The notes under the pieces are model-generated. The model searched no databases. It was not told the DNA's origin and saw only the letters and a program-made list of their open reading frames with translations. From positions 186,001 to 250,000 of the forward strand of contig NZ_JABAHZ010000009.1 of assembly GCF_012641265.1 (NCBI RefSeq): a stretch of 64,000 nucleotides of DNA, given 5' to 3'. This document shows, one piece after another, positions 8,667-17,300 of the stretch. The translations under genes were made by a program, and so were the position numbers. Numbering within the stretch: position 1 is the stretch's first letter; each line of letters opens with the position of its first letter. This DNA comes from Chitinophaga eiseniae. GTDB taxonomy: Bacteria; Bacteroidota; Bacteroidia; Chitinophagales; Chitinophagaceae.

Positions 8667-9389
8667 TTACCACGCCATTTCACCCCCTTCCGCATCATTA
8701 CTGTAAAACTTCCCTGTCGGCCCATTCTCATCAAGTGTGGCAAAACGTACAATAATAGCCGCTGCCTCTTCTACGGTACCTGTTCCCCGGTGCTGGTTAA
8801 AATCGGTGGCGGTATAACCCGGATCTATGACATTCACCTTGAATGGGGTATCTCTCAATTCATACGCCAGTACTACCGTATAGGCATTTAGTGCAGTTTT
8901 GGAAGGACCATAGGCAGCGCCTTTCACGTTATAATACTTCCAGGACGGATCTGAGTGGTTGGCAAGCGAAGCTAAACCGGAGGTAACATTTACAATCCTT
9001 GGCTGGGCCGACTTTTGCAATAAATTCATCAACGCCTGGGTTAAACTGATAACCCCGAAAAAGTTGGTATCAAATACTTCCCGGATGGTGGAGCCAGGCG
9101 CGTTGGTGGCCTGTTGGGGATAGTTGCCGAGAATACCGGCGTTGTTGATCAATACATCCAGGGAGCCGGTGGTGCTGCTTACCTGGTGGTGCGCTGCCTG
9201 GATAGAGGCCGGGTCGGTAACGTCCAGTTGTACAACGGCAATACGCGCTGTGCCTATCTGCGCAGCCGCGGCTTTGCCCTTATCAAGGTCGCGGCTACCT
9301 ATATATACAAAATAACCATCGTTCCATAAACGCTTAGCGGTTTCAAAACCTATGCTCCTGTTGGCGCCTGTAATAAATACTGATTTCAT
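8667..9389 (-). CDS. Short-chain dehydrogenase/reductase (SDR)
   Basis: A 240-residue NAD(P)-dependent oxidoreductase. The dinucleotide motif TGANRSIG is near residue 8, the structural NNAG motif near 80 and the catalytic Tyr-x3-Lys as YGPSK near 155-160. The ATG at 9389 gives the standard KSVFITGANR start; an upstream in-frame ATG at 9434 would add 15 unrelated residues. Motifs match classical carbonyl-reductase-like SDRs, but the substrate is unknown. It lies 72 bp downstream of an AraC gene on the same strand, which is the likely regulator. Confidence 0.92.
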   Translation of the reverse strand: MKSVFITGANRSIGFETAKRLWNDGYFVYIGSRDLDKGKAAAAQIGTARIAVVQLDVTDPASIQAAHHQVSSTTGSLDVLINNAGILGNYPQQATNAPGSTIREVFDTNFFGVISLTQALMNLLQKSAQPRIVNVTSGLASLANHSDPSWKYYNVKGAAYGPSKTALNAYTVVLAYELRDTPFKVNVIDPGYTATDFNQHRGTGTVEEAAAIIVRFATLDENGPTGKFYSNDAEGGEMAW

Positions 9390-9461
9390 ACGATCTGTTG
9401 TTTTAAATGATGGTACAAAATTAGGCGCCCGCAATGCCGATAAATGGTATCGGCACCGGCA

Positions 9462-10349
9462 TTAATGGTACATTTTCCGGGTGGTATTCCGGTATAGTAA
9501 GGGTGTTTGTCCACCGAGGCGTTTAAAGAACCGGTTGAAGTAAGAAGCGTCTTCAAAGCCCAGTTCGTAGGCGATTTCTTTAATAGAGTGGTCGGTATGA
9601 AACAGCAGGCGCCGGGCTTCCAGCAGCAAACGGTCATGGATATACGCGATGGCAGTTTTGCCCGCCTGTTCCCGTATAGTATCTCCGAGGTGACCGGCGC
9701 TGATATTCATCAGGTGGGCATAGGCGGCCACTTCATGCAGATCGCGGTAATGCTGCTCCACCAGGTGGCTGAAATGTTTCAGCAGCTCCCGCCCGGGCTG
9801 TACGGCATCCTGGAACTGTTCGTTATATAACCGGCTGAGGAAGATCAGCAATACCTGCAAATAGGCAATGAGCATGGAGTTGTGCCAGGTGTCCTGTGCA
9901 TGGAACTCTGCCACCATACACTGCATCGTATCTTTGATATGCCGCATGGCGGTAGCGTCGAGACTCATCTCATGTCCATTGTGGGGATTCTGAATAATAG
10001 GAAGTTGTTTCAGGGAACGGGTTTCATCCCTGGCCAGGAAGGCATCTGTAAACCTGAGTATGATGCCCTTCATGGGCTTCGCCTGTTCTTTTACATGTAC
10101 CTGGTGAGGAGCGGAAAAATAAAAATGGGATGGTTGCAGCGTATAAGGCTGCATATCCACCCAATGACGGCTGCTGCCCTCTTCTACCAATACCAGGAAG
10201 TAGTAATCTTTCCGGTGTGGCTTCAGGAAAATGGCGGGATATTCCCGATGTTCGCCGTTGACCTCCCAGATATCGAAGTGTATGGGGTGTCCGTCTGCTC
10301 CCCGCATCGGGCTATGGGGAATATCTTTGACGAGGGTGTTACTTTCCAT
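9462..10349 (-). CDS. AraC-family transcriptional regulator
   Basis: A 295-residue regulator with an N-terminal cupin-like ligand domain (about 30-160, including YFLVLVEEGSSRHWVDM and the histidine-bearing SAPHQVHVKEQ) and a C-terminal double helix-turn-helix. The second HTH shows the classical signature IKEIAYELGFEDASYFNRFF near 260-280. It sits directly upstream of the SDR gene on the same strand and probably controls it. Ligand unknown. A long hairpin repeat separates it from the SnoaL-like gene upstream, so it probably has its own transcript. Confidence 0.93.
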   Translation of the reverse strand: MESNTLVKDIPHSPMRGADGHPIHFDIWEVNGEHREYPAIFLKPHRKDYYFLVLVEEGSSRHWVDMQPYTLQPSHFYFSAPHQVHVKEQAKPMKGIILRFTDAFLARDETRSLKQLPIIQNPHNGHEMSLDATAMRHIKDTMQCMVAEFHAQDTWHNSMLIAYLQVLLIFLSRLYNEQFQDAVQPGRELLKHFSHLVEQHYRDLHEVAAYAHLMNISAGHLGDTIREQAGKTAIAYIHDRLLLEARRLLFHTDHSIKEIAYELGFEDASYFNRFFKRLGGQTPLLYRNTTRKMYH

Positions 10350-10380
10350 TTATTAAAGATAGCCATTTTCAAATGGTCTG

Positions 10381-10456
10381 TTCACGCGAAGACGCGAAGA
10401 AGCAAAGCAACGAAAGAATTTCTTAGCTGCTTTGCTTCTTCGCGTTTCTGCGTGAA
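10381..10456. repeat. Long imperfect inverted repeat (hairpin element, copy 1)
   Basis: Arms 10381-10410 and 10427-10456 pair over 30 bp with about four mismatches, and the 16-base spacer is itself partly self-complementary. The inner arm holds AGAAGCAAAGCA, also present in the second element at 23871-23950. It lies between two same-strand genes. It may end transcription from the SnoaL-like gene or protect its 3' end; it looks like a dispersed intergenic repeat family. Confidence 0.8.
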
Positions 10457-10466
10457 AATATCCTTA

Positions 10467-10838
10467 TTAATACAGGAACTGCTCGGATATAATCTTCCCA
10501 TCCGCTACTTCGTACAACATGATCTCATCTATTTTCACTCTTCCAAAATCCGCTACGGTAAAGTCCATCATCCGGCTCACGGCAAAGTGCCGCCCGGCTA
10601 CTACCGGTGTGGAGGTAGTCAGCTGATGTACTTCCTGTATCTTTTTTACCCAGTCTTCTCCTTTTTTGCGCACGGCTGCTTTGCCTTCCGCAAATCCAAA
10701 ATAAGGCGAGTCAGCAGGATCTATGCTTTTTACATCTGCAGAAAAAAGTTCCTCCTGTATGTCAAACCATTTTTCCTGCATGGCCAGTTCATTGAATCTT
10801 GTTGCCACGTCCTGCGTGCTGAGCGTTGTCATGGTCAT
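10467..10838 (-). CDS. SnoaL-like / NTF2-superfamily small protein
   Basis: A 123-residue cone-fold protein: N-terminal helices (RFNELAMQEKWFDIQEELFS), the PYFGFAEGKAAVRKKGEDWV stretch, then beta strands ending IDEIMLYEVADGKIISEQFLY, the standard SnoaL-like C-terminus. Members are isomerase- or cyclase-like or ligand-binding proteins of unknown role in stress and metabolism. It starts 18 bp after the ArsR gene and is the third gene of the SRPBCC-ArsR-SnoaL operon. No active-site assignment is made. Confidence 0.82.
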   Translation of the reverse strand: MTMTTLSTQDVATRFNELAMQEKWFDIQEELFSADVKSIDPADSPYFGFAEGKAAVRKKGEDWVKKIQEVHQLTTSTPVVAGRHFAVSRMMDFTVADFGRVKIDEIMLYEVADGKIISEQFLY

Positions 10839-10856
10839 TAATTTTAGCTGTTAGTG

Positions 10857-11192
10857 TCAATGGCCTTTACTTTTATGGCCGGTGTTATCCAATAAATTTT
10901 CCAGCTTTTTCAGCCTGTGCTGCCAGAATACGTCGAAGAAGCTGATCCATTGCTGCAGGGCCTGGAAGCCATCCCGGTGCAGGGTACAATACCTTTCCCG
11001 GCCTTTGTCTTCGATGACAATAAACCCGGTGCTGTGCAGTATTTTTATATGCTTCGACACCGCCGGACGGCTCATTTCAAAATGCGCTGCCAGGGCATTG
11101 ATGGTGAGTGTATCCTGCGACAATAGCTGTAAGATCTGCCTCCTGCTGGGATCTCCAATAGCCTGGAATATATCAGGCGTTGGCTGCGTCAT
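10857..11192 (-). CDS. ArsR-family winged-helix regulator
   Basis: A 111-residue ArsR-type repressor: FQAIGDPSRRQILQLLSQ near residue 9, then the recognition region LAAHFEMSRPAVSKHIKILH and a wing with RERYCTLH. The metal-binding cysteine motif of the arsenic- and cadmium-sensing members (ELCVCDL type) is absent, which fits the subfamily linked to SRPBCC proteins rather than to metal resistance. Its first 20 bp overlap the 3' end of the SRPBCC gene, implying translational coupling. It probably represses its own operon through the palindromes at 11631-11674. Confidence 0.93.
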   Translation of the reverse strand: MTQPTPDIFQAIGDPSRRQILQLLSQDTLTINALAAHFEMSRPAVSKHIKILHSTGFIVIEDKGRERYCTLHRDGFQALQQWISFFDVFWQHRLKKLENLLDNTGHKSKGH

Positions 11193-11625
11193 GTAATACG
11201 GCGTTTAAAAGATCATCGATTTTCTGCAGCTTCTGCCTCCATCCGTCGGTCATGCCATTGTAGATGTTGAAATCTTCTATCTCCCGGAAACCGCTATGTT
11301 CCAGTTTAACGGTGGTGCCTTTTTCATCCGACGAGAGCGTCCACTCCACCAGCGAGTCCAATGATATTTTGCCGCTCCCGGGGCCCGCTTTCCAGGAATA
11401 GGTCAACTTCTTAAAGGGTACCATCTCCAACACCTTACAATACATAATGCCGTCTATGTCGAGGCTGGGTATTGGTTTGGTCCTGAACTGAAAATCATGC
11501 CCGATAACAGGTTCAAAATCGTTGGGCATTAACCATTGCGACATCAATTCAGCAGTGGTCAGGTAGGTCCACACCTTCTCCACAGGATGTGCAAAGAAAA
11601 ACTCGTGACGAATGGTCTTAGTCAT
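11173..11625 (-). CDS. SRPBCC (AHSA1-like) domain protein
   Basis: A 150-residue START/Bet v1-like fold protein. Family hallmarks are the N-terminal IRHEFFFAHPVEKVWTYLTT, the central LTYSWKAGPGSGKISLDSLV and the C-terminal helix GWRQKLQKIDDLLNAV. Such proteins are predicted to bind a hydrophobic ligand or act as Aha1-like factors, but the physiological role is unknown. It is the first gene of an operon with an overlapping ArsR gene and a SnoaL-like gene. Two GTAAC-N6-GTTAC palindromes lie just upstream of its start. Confidence 0.92.
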   Translation of the reverse strand: MTKTIRHEFFFAHPVEKVWTYLTTAELMSQWLMPNDFEPVIGHDFQFRTKPIPSLDIDGIMYCKVLEMVPFKKLTYSWKAGPGSGKISLDSLVEWTLSSDEKGTTVKLEHSGFREIEDFNIYNGMTDGWRQKLQKIDDLLNAVLHDAANA

Positions 11626-11630
11626 AATAT

Positions 11631-11674
11631 GTAACTTTTAGGTTACACAAATGTATGTGTAACTTTTTAGTTAC
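11631..11674. promoter_or_regulatory. Two GTAAC-N6-GTTAC palindromes, candidate ArsR operators
   Basis: Perfect inverted repeats occur at 11631-11646 and 11659-11674, with centres 28 bp apart, 6-50 bp upstream of the SRPBCC start codon. Twofold symmetry with 5-bp arms suits a dimeric ArsR winged helix, and an ArsR gene is the second gene of this operon. Regulation is inferred. Confidence 0.6.
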
Positions 11675-11699
11675 GCAAATTTATTTTTGAGCGGGCAGC

Positions 11700-11730
11700 A
11701 AAAAGCCCCGGAGAAATGCTTCCCCGGGGC
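11700..11730 (-). terminator. Terminator after the SusD gene
   Basis: The stem GCCCCGG (11705-11711) pairs with CCGGGGC (11724-11730); on the minus strand it is followed by a T run at 11700-11704. It lies about 30 bp past the SusD stop codon and separates this locus from the SRPBCC operon. Confidence 0.85.
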
Positions 11731-11760
11731 CTTCTATGTAACTACTGTATGCGTAAATAC

Positions 11761-13362
11761 TTACTTCATCCACCATACCTTCACCGCAGTAGAGTTACCC
11801 CCCATGCGGTTGGCCTGGTCATTATAATTGGCAGTGTTGTTCACTGATTCCTGTTGCGGATACTGTAAACGGTTAAAGTTGACATAAGTAGCCGGGTTAC
11901 CATCGCGCGGAGTACGACCGGTTCTTCTCCATAAGTTATAGGCAAGCCAGGGCTGACGGAAGAAGGACAGCCATTCCTGCGCATAAATTTTATTCAGCTT
12001 CTGATCATCTGTACCGGTAAAGGCCACTTTAGGATTGGCAAAAAGTGTAGCCATCTGCGCAGCTGTAGGGCTCGGAGGCGCCACCGCCGACCAGTTATCA
12101 TTGGTAACATTGGTAGTATGTGCAATAGAATCCCAGAAGTTGACAGAAGAGGTAATACCACTGAAATATTCATTGCCGGCGCTCACCATGTCTTTATTTA
12201 CACCTAGGCCGCGTGCATAAGCTTCCGCTTTCAGGAAATGTACTTCTGCTGCAGTCATGAACAATTCAGGCTGATAATAAATATCCCTCACCATCAGGTA
12301 ATTAACCGGGGAAAATACGCAGTTGTCTTTATTGGAGAAGTCAGCATCTCTATTCCCCGTGTAAGGATTGGTATTATCGCTGGCAGTGCTGCCAGGGGCC
12401 AGTGGCGCCCACTTACCGGCCTGGTTGGTTTCAAAAAACAATTTCGCCCGCGGGTCAAAGATCTGTGCGTCCGCATTGCCATCTGCCAGCATATTCCAGC
12501 AGGTAGTACTCATGCGCACAAATTTATGAGAAGTGAAAGACCAGAAACGGCTATCATTCAATACGTAGTTGTTCAGCTTCTGCGGCCACATACCGGCATC
12601 TTCATGTTCCCCGATCAACGGTATGCCACTCAACGCATATTGCAGATAAGGAGTGGCTGTAGCAGGATCTTTCTCTACTATCTGCATGGCATAACGCAGC
12701 AACAACGAGTTGCCAAACTTCTGCCACATGGTAATGCTATTGTTGAACAGCGTTTCAGAAGAGCCCAGGGTTACATACGGCTTGCCTCCGGGTGTATTGG
12801 CAGCAGTGGTAAGGTGCTGGGACGCCCACTTCAGCTGATCCAGGGTAGTTTTATAGATACTCTCCTGGGAGTCGTACGCCGGCCGGAAATTAGCCGTTTC
12901 ATTGGTGTAAGCCAGTCCCGCTTTGGAATAAGGCATATCCCCAAACTGGTCACTTATACGCAGCGTTTTGTAAGCTTTCAGGATATAAGTGATCCCCTGT
13001 ATATTATCCATCTCCGCTTTATCGCCCACATAAGCATTGATCTTATCCTGGATCTGGTTAAGGTTCTGGAGCGCAGAATAGTAGTCGTTCCAGATATCCA
13101 AAGCGCCATTCTGTACCAGGTAACCAGAATTACCACTAATGGTAGCCAGCTGGGTAATGGGATAATAATACTCATTATGAATGGCCGCCTGCTCCTGCCC
13201 TTTCAGAAACAGGGTACTGATCACCCCATTCACCATGGGAGGAACGGTAGTGGTAGTAGGCAATCCCGGAGTGGTATTGATATCCTGGAAATCTTTCGTA
13301 CAGGCGCCCAGCGTCATCGAAACACCCGCTATATAAAGGAATATTTTTTTTGTCTTGTTCAT
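11761..13362 (-). CDS. SusD/RagB-family surface glycan-binding lipoprotein (SusD-like_2 type)
   Basis: A 533-residue lipoprotein with a type II signal ending at Cys21 (MTLGAC). The body resembles the SusD-like_2 group: TPR-like helices in the first half (LQNLNQIQDKINAYV; ILKAYKTLRISDQFGDMPY) and a C-terminal KIYAQEWLSFFRQPWLAYNL region. SusD proteins cap the SusC pore and bind the oligosaccharide before import. It is downstream of the SusC gene by 36 bp, and the two encode one outer-membrane complex. Proximity to the GH29 module suggests a fucose-containing glycan, an inference only. Confidence 0.93.
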   Translation of the reverse strand: MNKTKKIFLYIAGVSMTLGACTKDFQDINTTPGLPTTTTVPPMVNGVISTLFLKGQEQAAIHNEYYYPITQLATISGNSGYLVQNGALDIWNDYYSALQNLNQIQDKINAYVGDKAEMDNIQGITYILKAYKTLRISDQFGDMPYSKAGLAYTNETANFRPAYDSQESIYKTTLDQLKWASQHLTTAANTPGGKPYVTLGSSETLFNNSITMWQKFGNSLLLRYAMQIVEKDPATATPYLQYALSGIPLIGEHEDAGMWPQKLNNYVLNDSRFWSFTSHKFVRMSTTCWNMLADGNADAQIFDPRAKLFFETNQAGKWAPLAPGSTASDNTNPYTGNRDADFSNKDNCVFSPVNYLMVRDIYYQPELFMTAAEVHFLKAEAYARGLGVNKDMVSAGNEYFSGITSSVNFWDSIAHTTNVTNDNWSAVAPPSPTAAQMATLFANPKVAFTGTDDQKLNKIYAQEWLSFFRQPWLAYNLWRRTGRTPRDGNPATYVNFNRLQYPQQESVNNTANYNDQANRMGGNSTAVKVWWMK

Positions 13363-13398
13363 GTTTGCACATTTTAATCGGTGAGTAGATCTGTTCCC

Positions 13399-16300
13399 TT
13401 AGAAAGAAACCCTTACCTGGAAACCTAATGAACGGAAACTTGGCAAAGACATAAACTCCAGTCCCTGGGCATTGCCGGCGCCATTCACACCTTCCGGGTT
13501 GATATGATCCGGTAAGGAAGTATAGAGATAGAAAAGATCTCTTCCCACGAGTGACAGCGATGCTGACTGGAATACTTTTGTCCGTTTGATAAAGCTTGAT
13601 GGCACCTGGTAGTTGATGGATATTTCTCTCATCTTCACCCAGGTATTTTCCAGGACGGCATTCCTGTCGATCCAGTCACTTCCTTTTAAGCCGCCACCCA
13701 GGTCAGTACTGCTCCACACACCATAAGGCATATATTTATAATAATAGTGTACTACGTTGTCGTTGATCTTACCATCAGGAAACACACCCGGTAAAATCAC
13801 CCCCCAGTTGGTTTTAGTACCATCCGGTGTAGTATAAGGCAATCCGCCTCCATCTCTTTCTTTCAGCGTTTCTCTTGCCTGTCCCTGTTGCATAATAGTA
13901 GCATAGGTACCAGACCATACATCACCGCCTATTTTTGCATCAATCAACGTGCTTACAGAGAAATTTTTGTACGTAAAAGTATTGGTAATACCACCGGTTA
14001 ATTTAGGCGTCGAATTACCCAATGGCACCAGTCCATCAGTAGCCTGGTACAACGTACCATTCATTTCCGGCTTGCCGTAAGGACTTGCTACCATCAATGG
14101 CAGATGTGTTTTTGGATCATACACATAGTCATAACCGTAAATGGTACCAAACTGGTCGCCTACGTGAGCGGATATTACCGGACCGTGCGCACCACCATCA
14201 CCCCAGGCGCTGGCCATATCTACGCGGTCAGTTCCATCAGATAAAGACAGCAGCTTATTGTTGTTATGCGCCAGGTTAAGGGAGACATCCCAACTGAAGT
14301 CTTTCTGTGCTACCACTTTTGCCCGCAGGATCAATTCTATACCGGAATTTTCCAGTACGCCGGAGTTGACAATAATGCTGCTCACTCCTGAGCTGATAGG
14401 CAGCGGAGAACTCAATATCTGGTTACGTGATTTTCCTTTATAATACCTGAAATCTGCGTTCAACCGGTTGTTCAGGAAGCCCAATACCAACCCGAAGTCG
14501 GCAGTAGTATTGATAGCCGGCTTGTAGTTGAGCGCCGGCAAACTACCCGGCAGCATGGTTGCCGCTTGTCCTGCAAACGTAGAAGTACCATAAGTATAGT
14601 TAATCTGGTAAGGAGCCGGATCGGTAGCCGCCTGTGCCCAGGCTACTCTTACTTTACCGAAGCTCAATACAGATGGATCTATCTTAAACGCATCGGAGAA
14701 TACAAAGCTACCGGCGAAAGACGGGAAGAAATAAGACCATTGGCCTTTAGGCAACGCAGAAGACCAGTCATTACGACCCGTGATATCCAGGAACAGGTAA
14801 TCCTTATACGACAGGTTGAGGAAACTGTACATGGAGTTCATACGTTTACGCAACTGGCTTTCGGTGGTCGGATGCGGATTACCCAGGTAAGTACCCGAAT
14901 TCAGTGAATATACATACGGCATCGCCCAGTTATCGTTGTAGTTGAACATACCGGAGGCATCCCGCTGGTAGATAGTTCCACCCAAGGAGAACTTACCGCT
15001 AAAATCGCCGCCAAATATTTTATCCTTATGCAGGGTACCAATGAAGTCCATGTTGGATGCATTGTCGCGCTCTACGCCATGGGCATAGTATCCTTTGATC
15101 CCTAACACATCTGTCGGCGTATTTTTAGTCGTCAGCTCATTGGTGTTATTATCCAAACCACCCCGGAAAATGAAGTCCAGGAAATCAGTAGCTTCATAAT
15201 TCAGTTGTACGCCAGCCAATAATTTGCGCCTGTTCTGGTCGGTATTATTTTCCATGATGTTCCATACAGTAGCGCCACCATTACCTACCCAGGGGAAGTT
15301 GGTGAGCTGGTTCTGAGAACCATCAGGATTTTTGTAGATGGGAATATCTTCTCCCCGGTAGTTTCTGCCGGCATTATATACCAGGCGTTTCATCCAGGAG
15401 TTACCATCATCATTACCCAGCTGCGGCGGGTTATGATATTGGTTTACGATATAGGAAGAGGTGAGCTGTACACTTACTCTCTTCGTTAATTTCATATTGG
15501 CGCCCAGGTTGAAAGTATTGCGATAGTATTTGCTGTTGGGCAATACGGCCGAATTATCCAACCGGGAGAAAGACGCACGGATAGATCCCCATTCATTACC
15601 GCCAGACAGTGACACGTTGTGGGTGGATTGCATACCATTACGGAAAAGCAATTTGATATTGTCGGGTTGTGGTACATCCGCTTTCTGGGTACCATCCCAC
15701 CAGGTGATCATTTTACCATCCATTTTTGGTCCCCAGGAAACGCCGGAGCCGGGCCATCCTACCTGGTTATAGGTATTGATGCCATAAGGACCGGAGCCTG
15801 TTTTAGGATCCACATACATACCATTCCAGTTCTCAGTGAGCCGCGGATTATTGCCGTTGGCATCTGTGAGGTATTGGGGAGCGTTGAGCGACACCATACC
15901 ACCCGCGCCATATTCATTTTGCAATTGCAGGTAGCGGTAAGGATCTACGGTTTTATAACCGTACGTATAATCTACGCCCAGGCCGTTGCGTTTGTTCCCT
16001 TTTTTAGTGGTGATGAGAATAACGCCGTTGGCGCCTTTACCACCGTACAATGCGGCGGCAGTGGGGCCTTTCAGCACGCTGATAGTTTCAATATCTTCCG
16101 GGTTGATCATGTTGATCGGGCTACCGAAATCTTTAGGGGAACTGGTATTGCTGGCGTCTGCATTGTTGCCGGCATACAGAGCGCTACCGGTAGGAGCAGA
16201 ACGTACATCATACGGGCGTGCCAGGTCGTTGGCCATTGGCATACCATCTACAATGATCAGCGGTTGGTTATCGCCCTGGATAGTATTGTTACCACCAATT

Positions 16301-17133
16301 ACGATGCGGGTAGTACCTCCATCCACACCGTTGGGGCTGGTTACATTTACGCCGGCCATTTTACCTGCCATAGCGTTCAGTACGTTGGGCGCATTGGAGC
16401 GGGCCACTTCTTTACCAGCTACTTCTTCCTGGGAATACCCCAATGTTCTTACGTTTCTTTTGATACCCAATGCCGTAATCGCCACTGCATCAAGCGAGGT
16501 GGCGGAAGACATCATTACGATGTTCATGATGCCATTCCCGCTAACAGTAACCCGTTGCTGGGCAAAGCCCACAGAAGAAAAGATCAGCACATCGCCTTCT
16601 TTGGCTTCCAGCTCAAAGTGTCCATCTACATTGGTAACGGTACCCCTGTTGGTGCCGGCGATCATGATGTTAATGCCGGGCAGGGGATCGCCCTCCTTTG
16701 ATTTTACGAAGCCGCTGATTTTCTGGAAAAGTACATTCAAACCATCTATCTCCATGCCGCCTTCATTACTGTCCTCTTTCTTCAGTACAATCTGTTCATT
16801 GATCACTTCAAAAGTGATGTGCAATGGGCTGAGCAAGCGGTATAATACCTCTCCTAATTGCTCATCGCGGGCAGTGACCGCAATACGTTGGCGCGCCGGC
16901 AGCGTATTATTGCTATAGGTAAAGTTGACGGATGTTTTCTCCGTAATAGTTTTGAGTATACTGCGCAGATCACTGGGCGGCATATTTAATGACACCTTTT
17001 TACTCAAAACTTCCTGCGCGTGAACATTTTTTGCAAATGTGCAGGTAATCAGGCAAAACAGAAGCGCTATTTGTAGTAAGGCAACCCTCATAAAAAATAT
17101 GACAGTCCTGTTGGAGTTTGCAAATTTGTGCAT
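13399..17133 (-). CDS. SusC/RagA-family TonB-linked outer-membrane transporter with STN domain
   Basis: A 1244-residue transporter: signal peptide ending near residue 40 (NVHAQ), a Secretin/TonB short N-terminal (STN) domain at about 48-105, a carboxypeptidase-regulatory-like domain at about 135-215, the plug at about 235-375 (VLNAMAGKMAGVNV; INPEDIETISVLKGPTAAAL) and a 22-strand barrel ending in an aromatic residue (FQVRVSF). The STN domain signals substrate binding to a FecR anti-sigma factor across the periplasm, and FecR and ECF sigma genes lie directly upstream. A 220-bp gap before it holds an antisense-oriented terminator and an 11-bp tandem repeat array. Confidence 0.96.
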   Translation of the reverse strand: MHKFANSNRTVIFFMRVALLQIALLFCLITCTFAKNVHAQEVLSKKVSLNMPPSDLRSILKTITEKTSVNFTYSNNTLPARQRIAVTARDEQLGEVLYRLLSPLHITFEVINEQIVLKKEDSNEGGMEIDGLNVLFQKISGFVKSKEGDPLPGINIMIAGTNRGTVTNVDGHFELEAKEGDVLIFSSVGFAQQRVTVSGNGIMNIVMMSSATSLDAVAITALGIKRNVRTLGYSQEEVAGKEVARSNAPNVLNAMAGKMAGVNVTSPNGVDGGTTRIVIGGNNTIQGDNQPLIIVDGMPMANDLARPYDVRSAPTGSALYAGNNADASNTSSPKDFGSPINMINPEDIETISVLKGPTAAALYGGKGANGVILITTKKGNKRNGLGVDYTYGYKTVDPYRYLQLQNEYGAGGMVSLNAPQYLTDANGNNPRLTENWNGMYVDPKTGSGPYGINTYNQVGWPGSGVSWGPKMDGKMITWWDGTQKADVPQPDNIKLLFRNGMQSTHNVSLSGGNEWGSIRASFSRLDNSAVLPNSKYYRNTFNLGANMKLTKRVSVQLTSSYIVNQYHNPPQLGNDDGNSWMKRLVYNAGRNYRGEDIPIYKNPDGSQNQLTNFPWVGNGGATVWNIMENNTDQNRRKLLAGVQLNYEATDFLDFIFRGGLDNNTNELTTKNTPTDVLGIKGYYAHGVERDNASNMDFIGTLHKDKIFGGDFSGKFSLGGTIYQRDASGMFNYNDNWAMPYVYSLNSGTYLGNPHPTTESQLRKRMNSMYSFLNLSYKDYLFLDITGRNDWSSALPKGQWSYFFPSFAGSFVFSDAFKIDPSVLSFGKVRVAWAQAATDPAPYQINYTYGTSTFAGQAATMLPGSLPALNYKPAINTTADFGLVLGFLNNRLNADFRYYKGKSRNQILSSPLPISSGVSSIIVNSGVLENSGIELILRAKVVAQKDFSWDVSLNLAHNNNKLLSLSDGTDRVDMASAWGDGGAHGPVISAHVGDQFGTIYGYDYVYDPKTHLPLMVASPYGKPEMNGTLYQATDGLVPLGNSTPKLTGGITNTFTYKNFSVSTLIDAKIGGDVWSGTYATIMQQGQARETLKERDGGGLPYTTPDGTKTNWGVILPGVFPDGKINDNVVHYYYKYMPYGVWSSTDLGGGLKGSDWIDRNAVLENTWVKMREISINYQVPSSFIKRTKVFQSASLSLVGRDLFYLYTSLPDHINPEGVNGAGNAQGLEFMSLPSFRSLGFQVRVSF

Positions 17134-17227
17134 AACTTCAAATGTTTTGTTGTGATTAATAAAATCGATTAGTACGACAATTCATTTCCTGTGCAGTTGT
17201 CCAGACATTACAGGAAAAATTACCCGG

Positions 17228-17260
17228 GTGGCGATGTTAGCGCATCGCCACTTTTTTTTT
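17228..17260 (+). terminator. Antisense-oriented Rho-independent terminator upstream of SusC
   Basis: A perfect 9-bp stem (GTGGCGATG at 17228-17236, CATCGCCAC at 17243-17251) with a 6-base loop is followed by nine T on the plus strand. All flanking genes are on the minus strand, so it would end a transcript running antisense from the SusC 5' end. It lies about 95 bp upstream of the SusC start codon. A matching arrangement is seen at 52919-52951. Confidence 0.75.
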
Positions 17261-17300
17261 GGTTGATACATTATGTAAACATTGGGTTCGTTTTTCGAGA

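Noticed and set aside
12238..13377. Plus-strand open frame of 379 codons opposite SusD
   Set aside because: Antisense shadow of the SusD gene; composition rich in Ile, Arg and Gln, with no recognisable domain.
15619..16701. Long plus-strand open frame (360 codons) opposite the SusC gene
   Set aside because: It lies wholly antisense to a certain SusC gene, its translation has no family motifs and mirrors codon use of the real gene.
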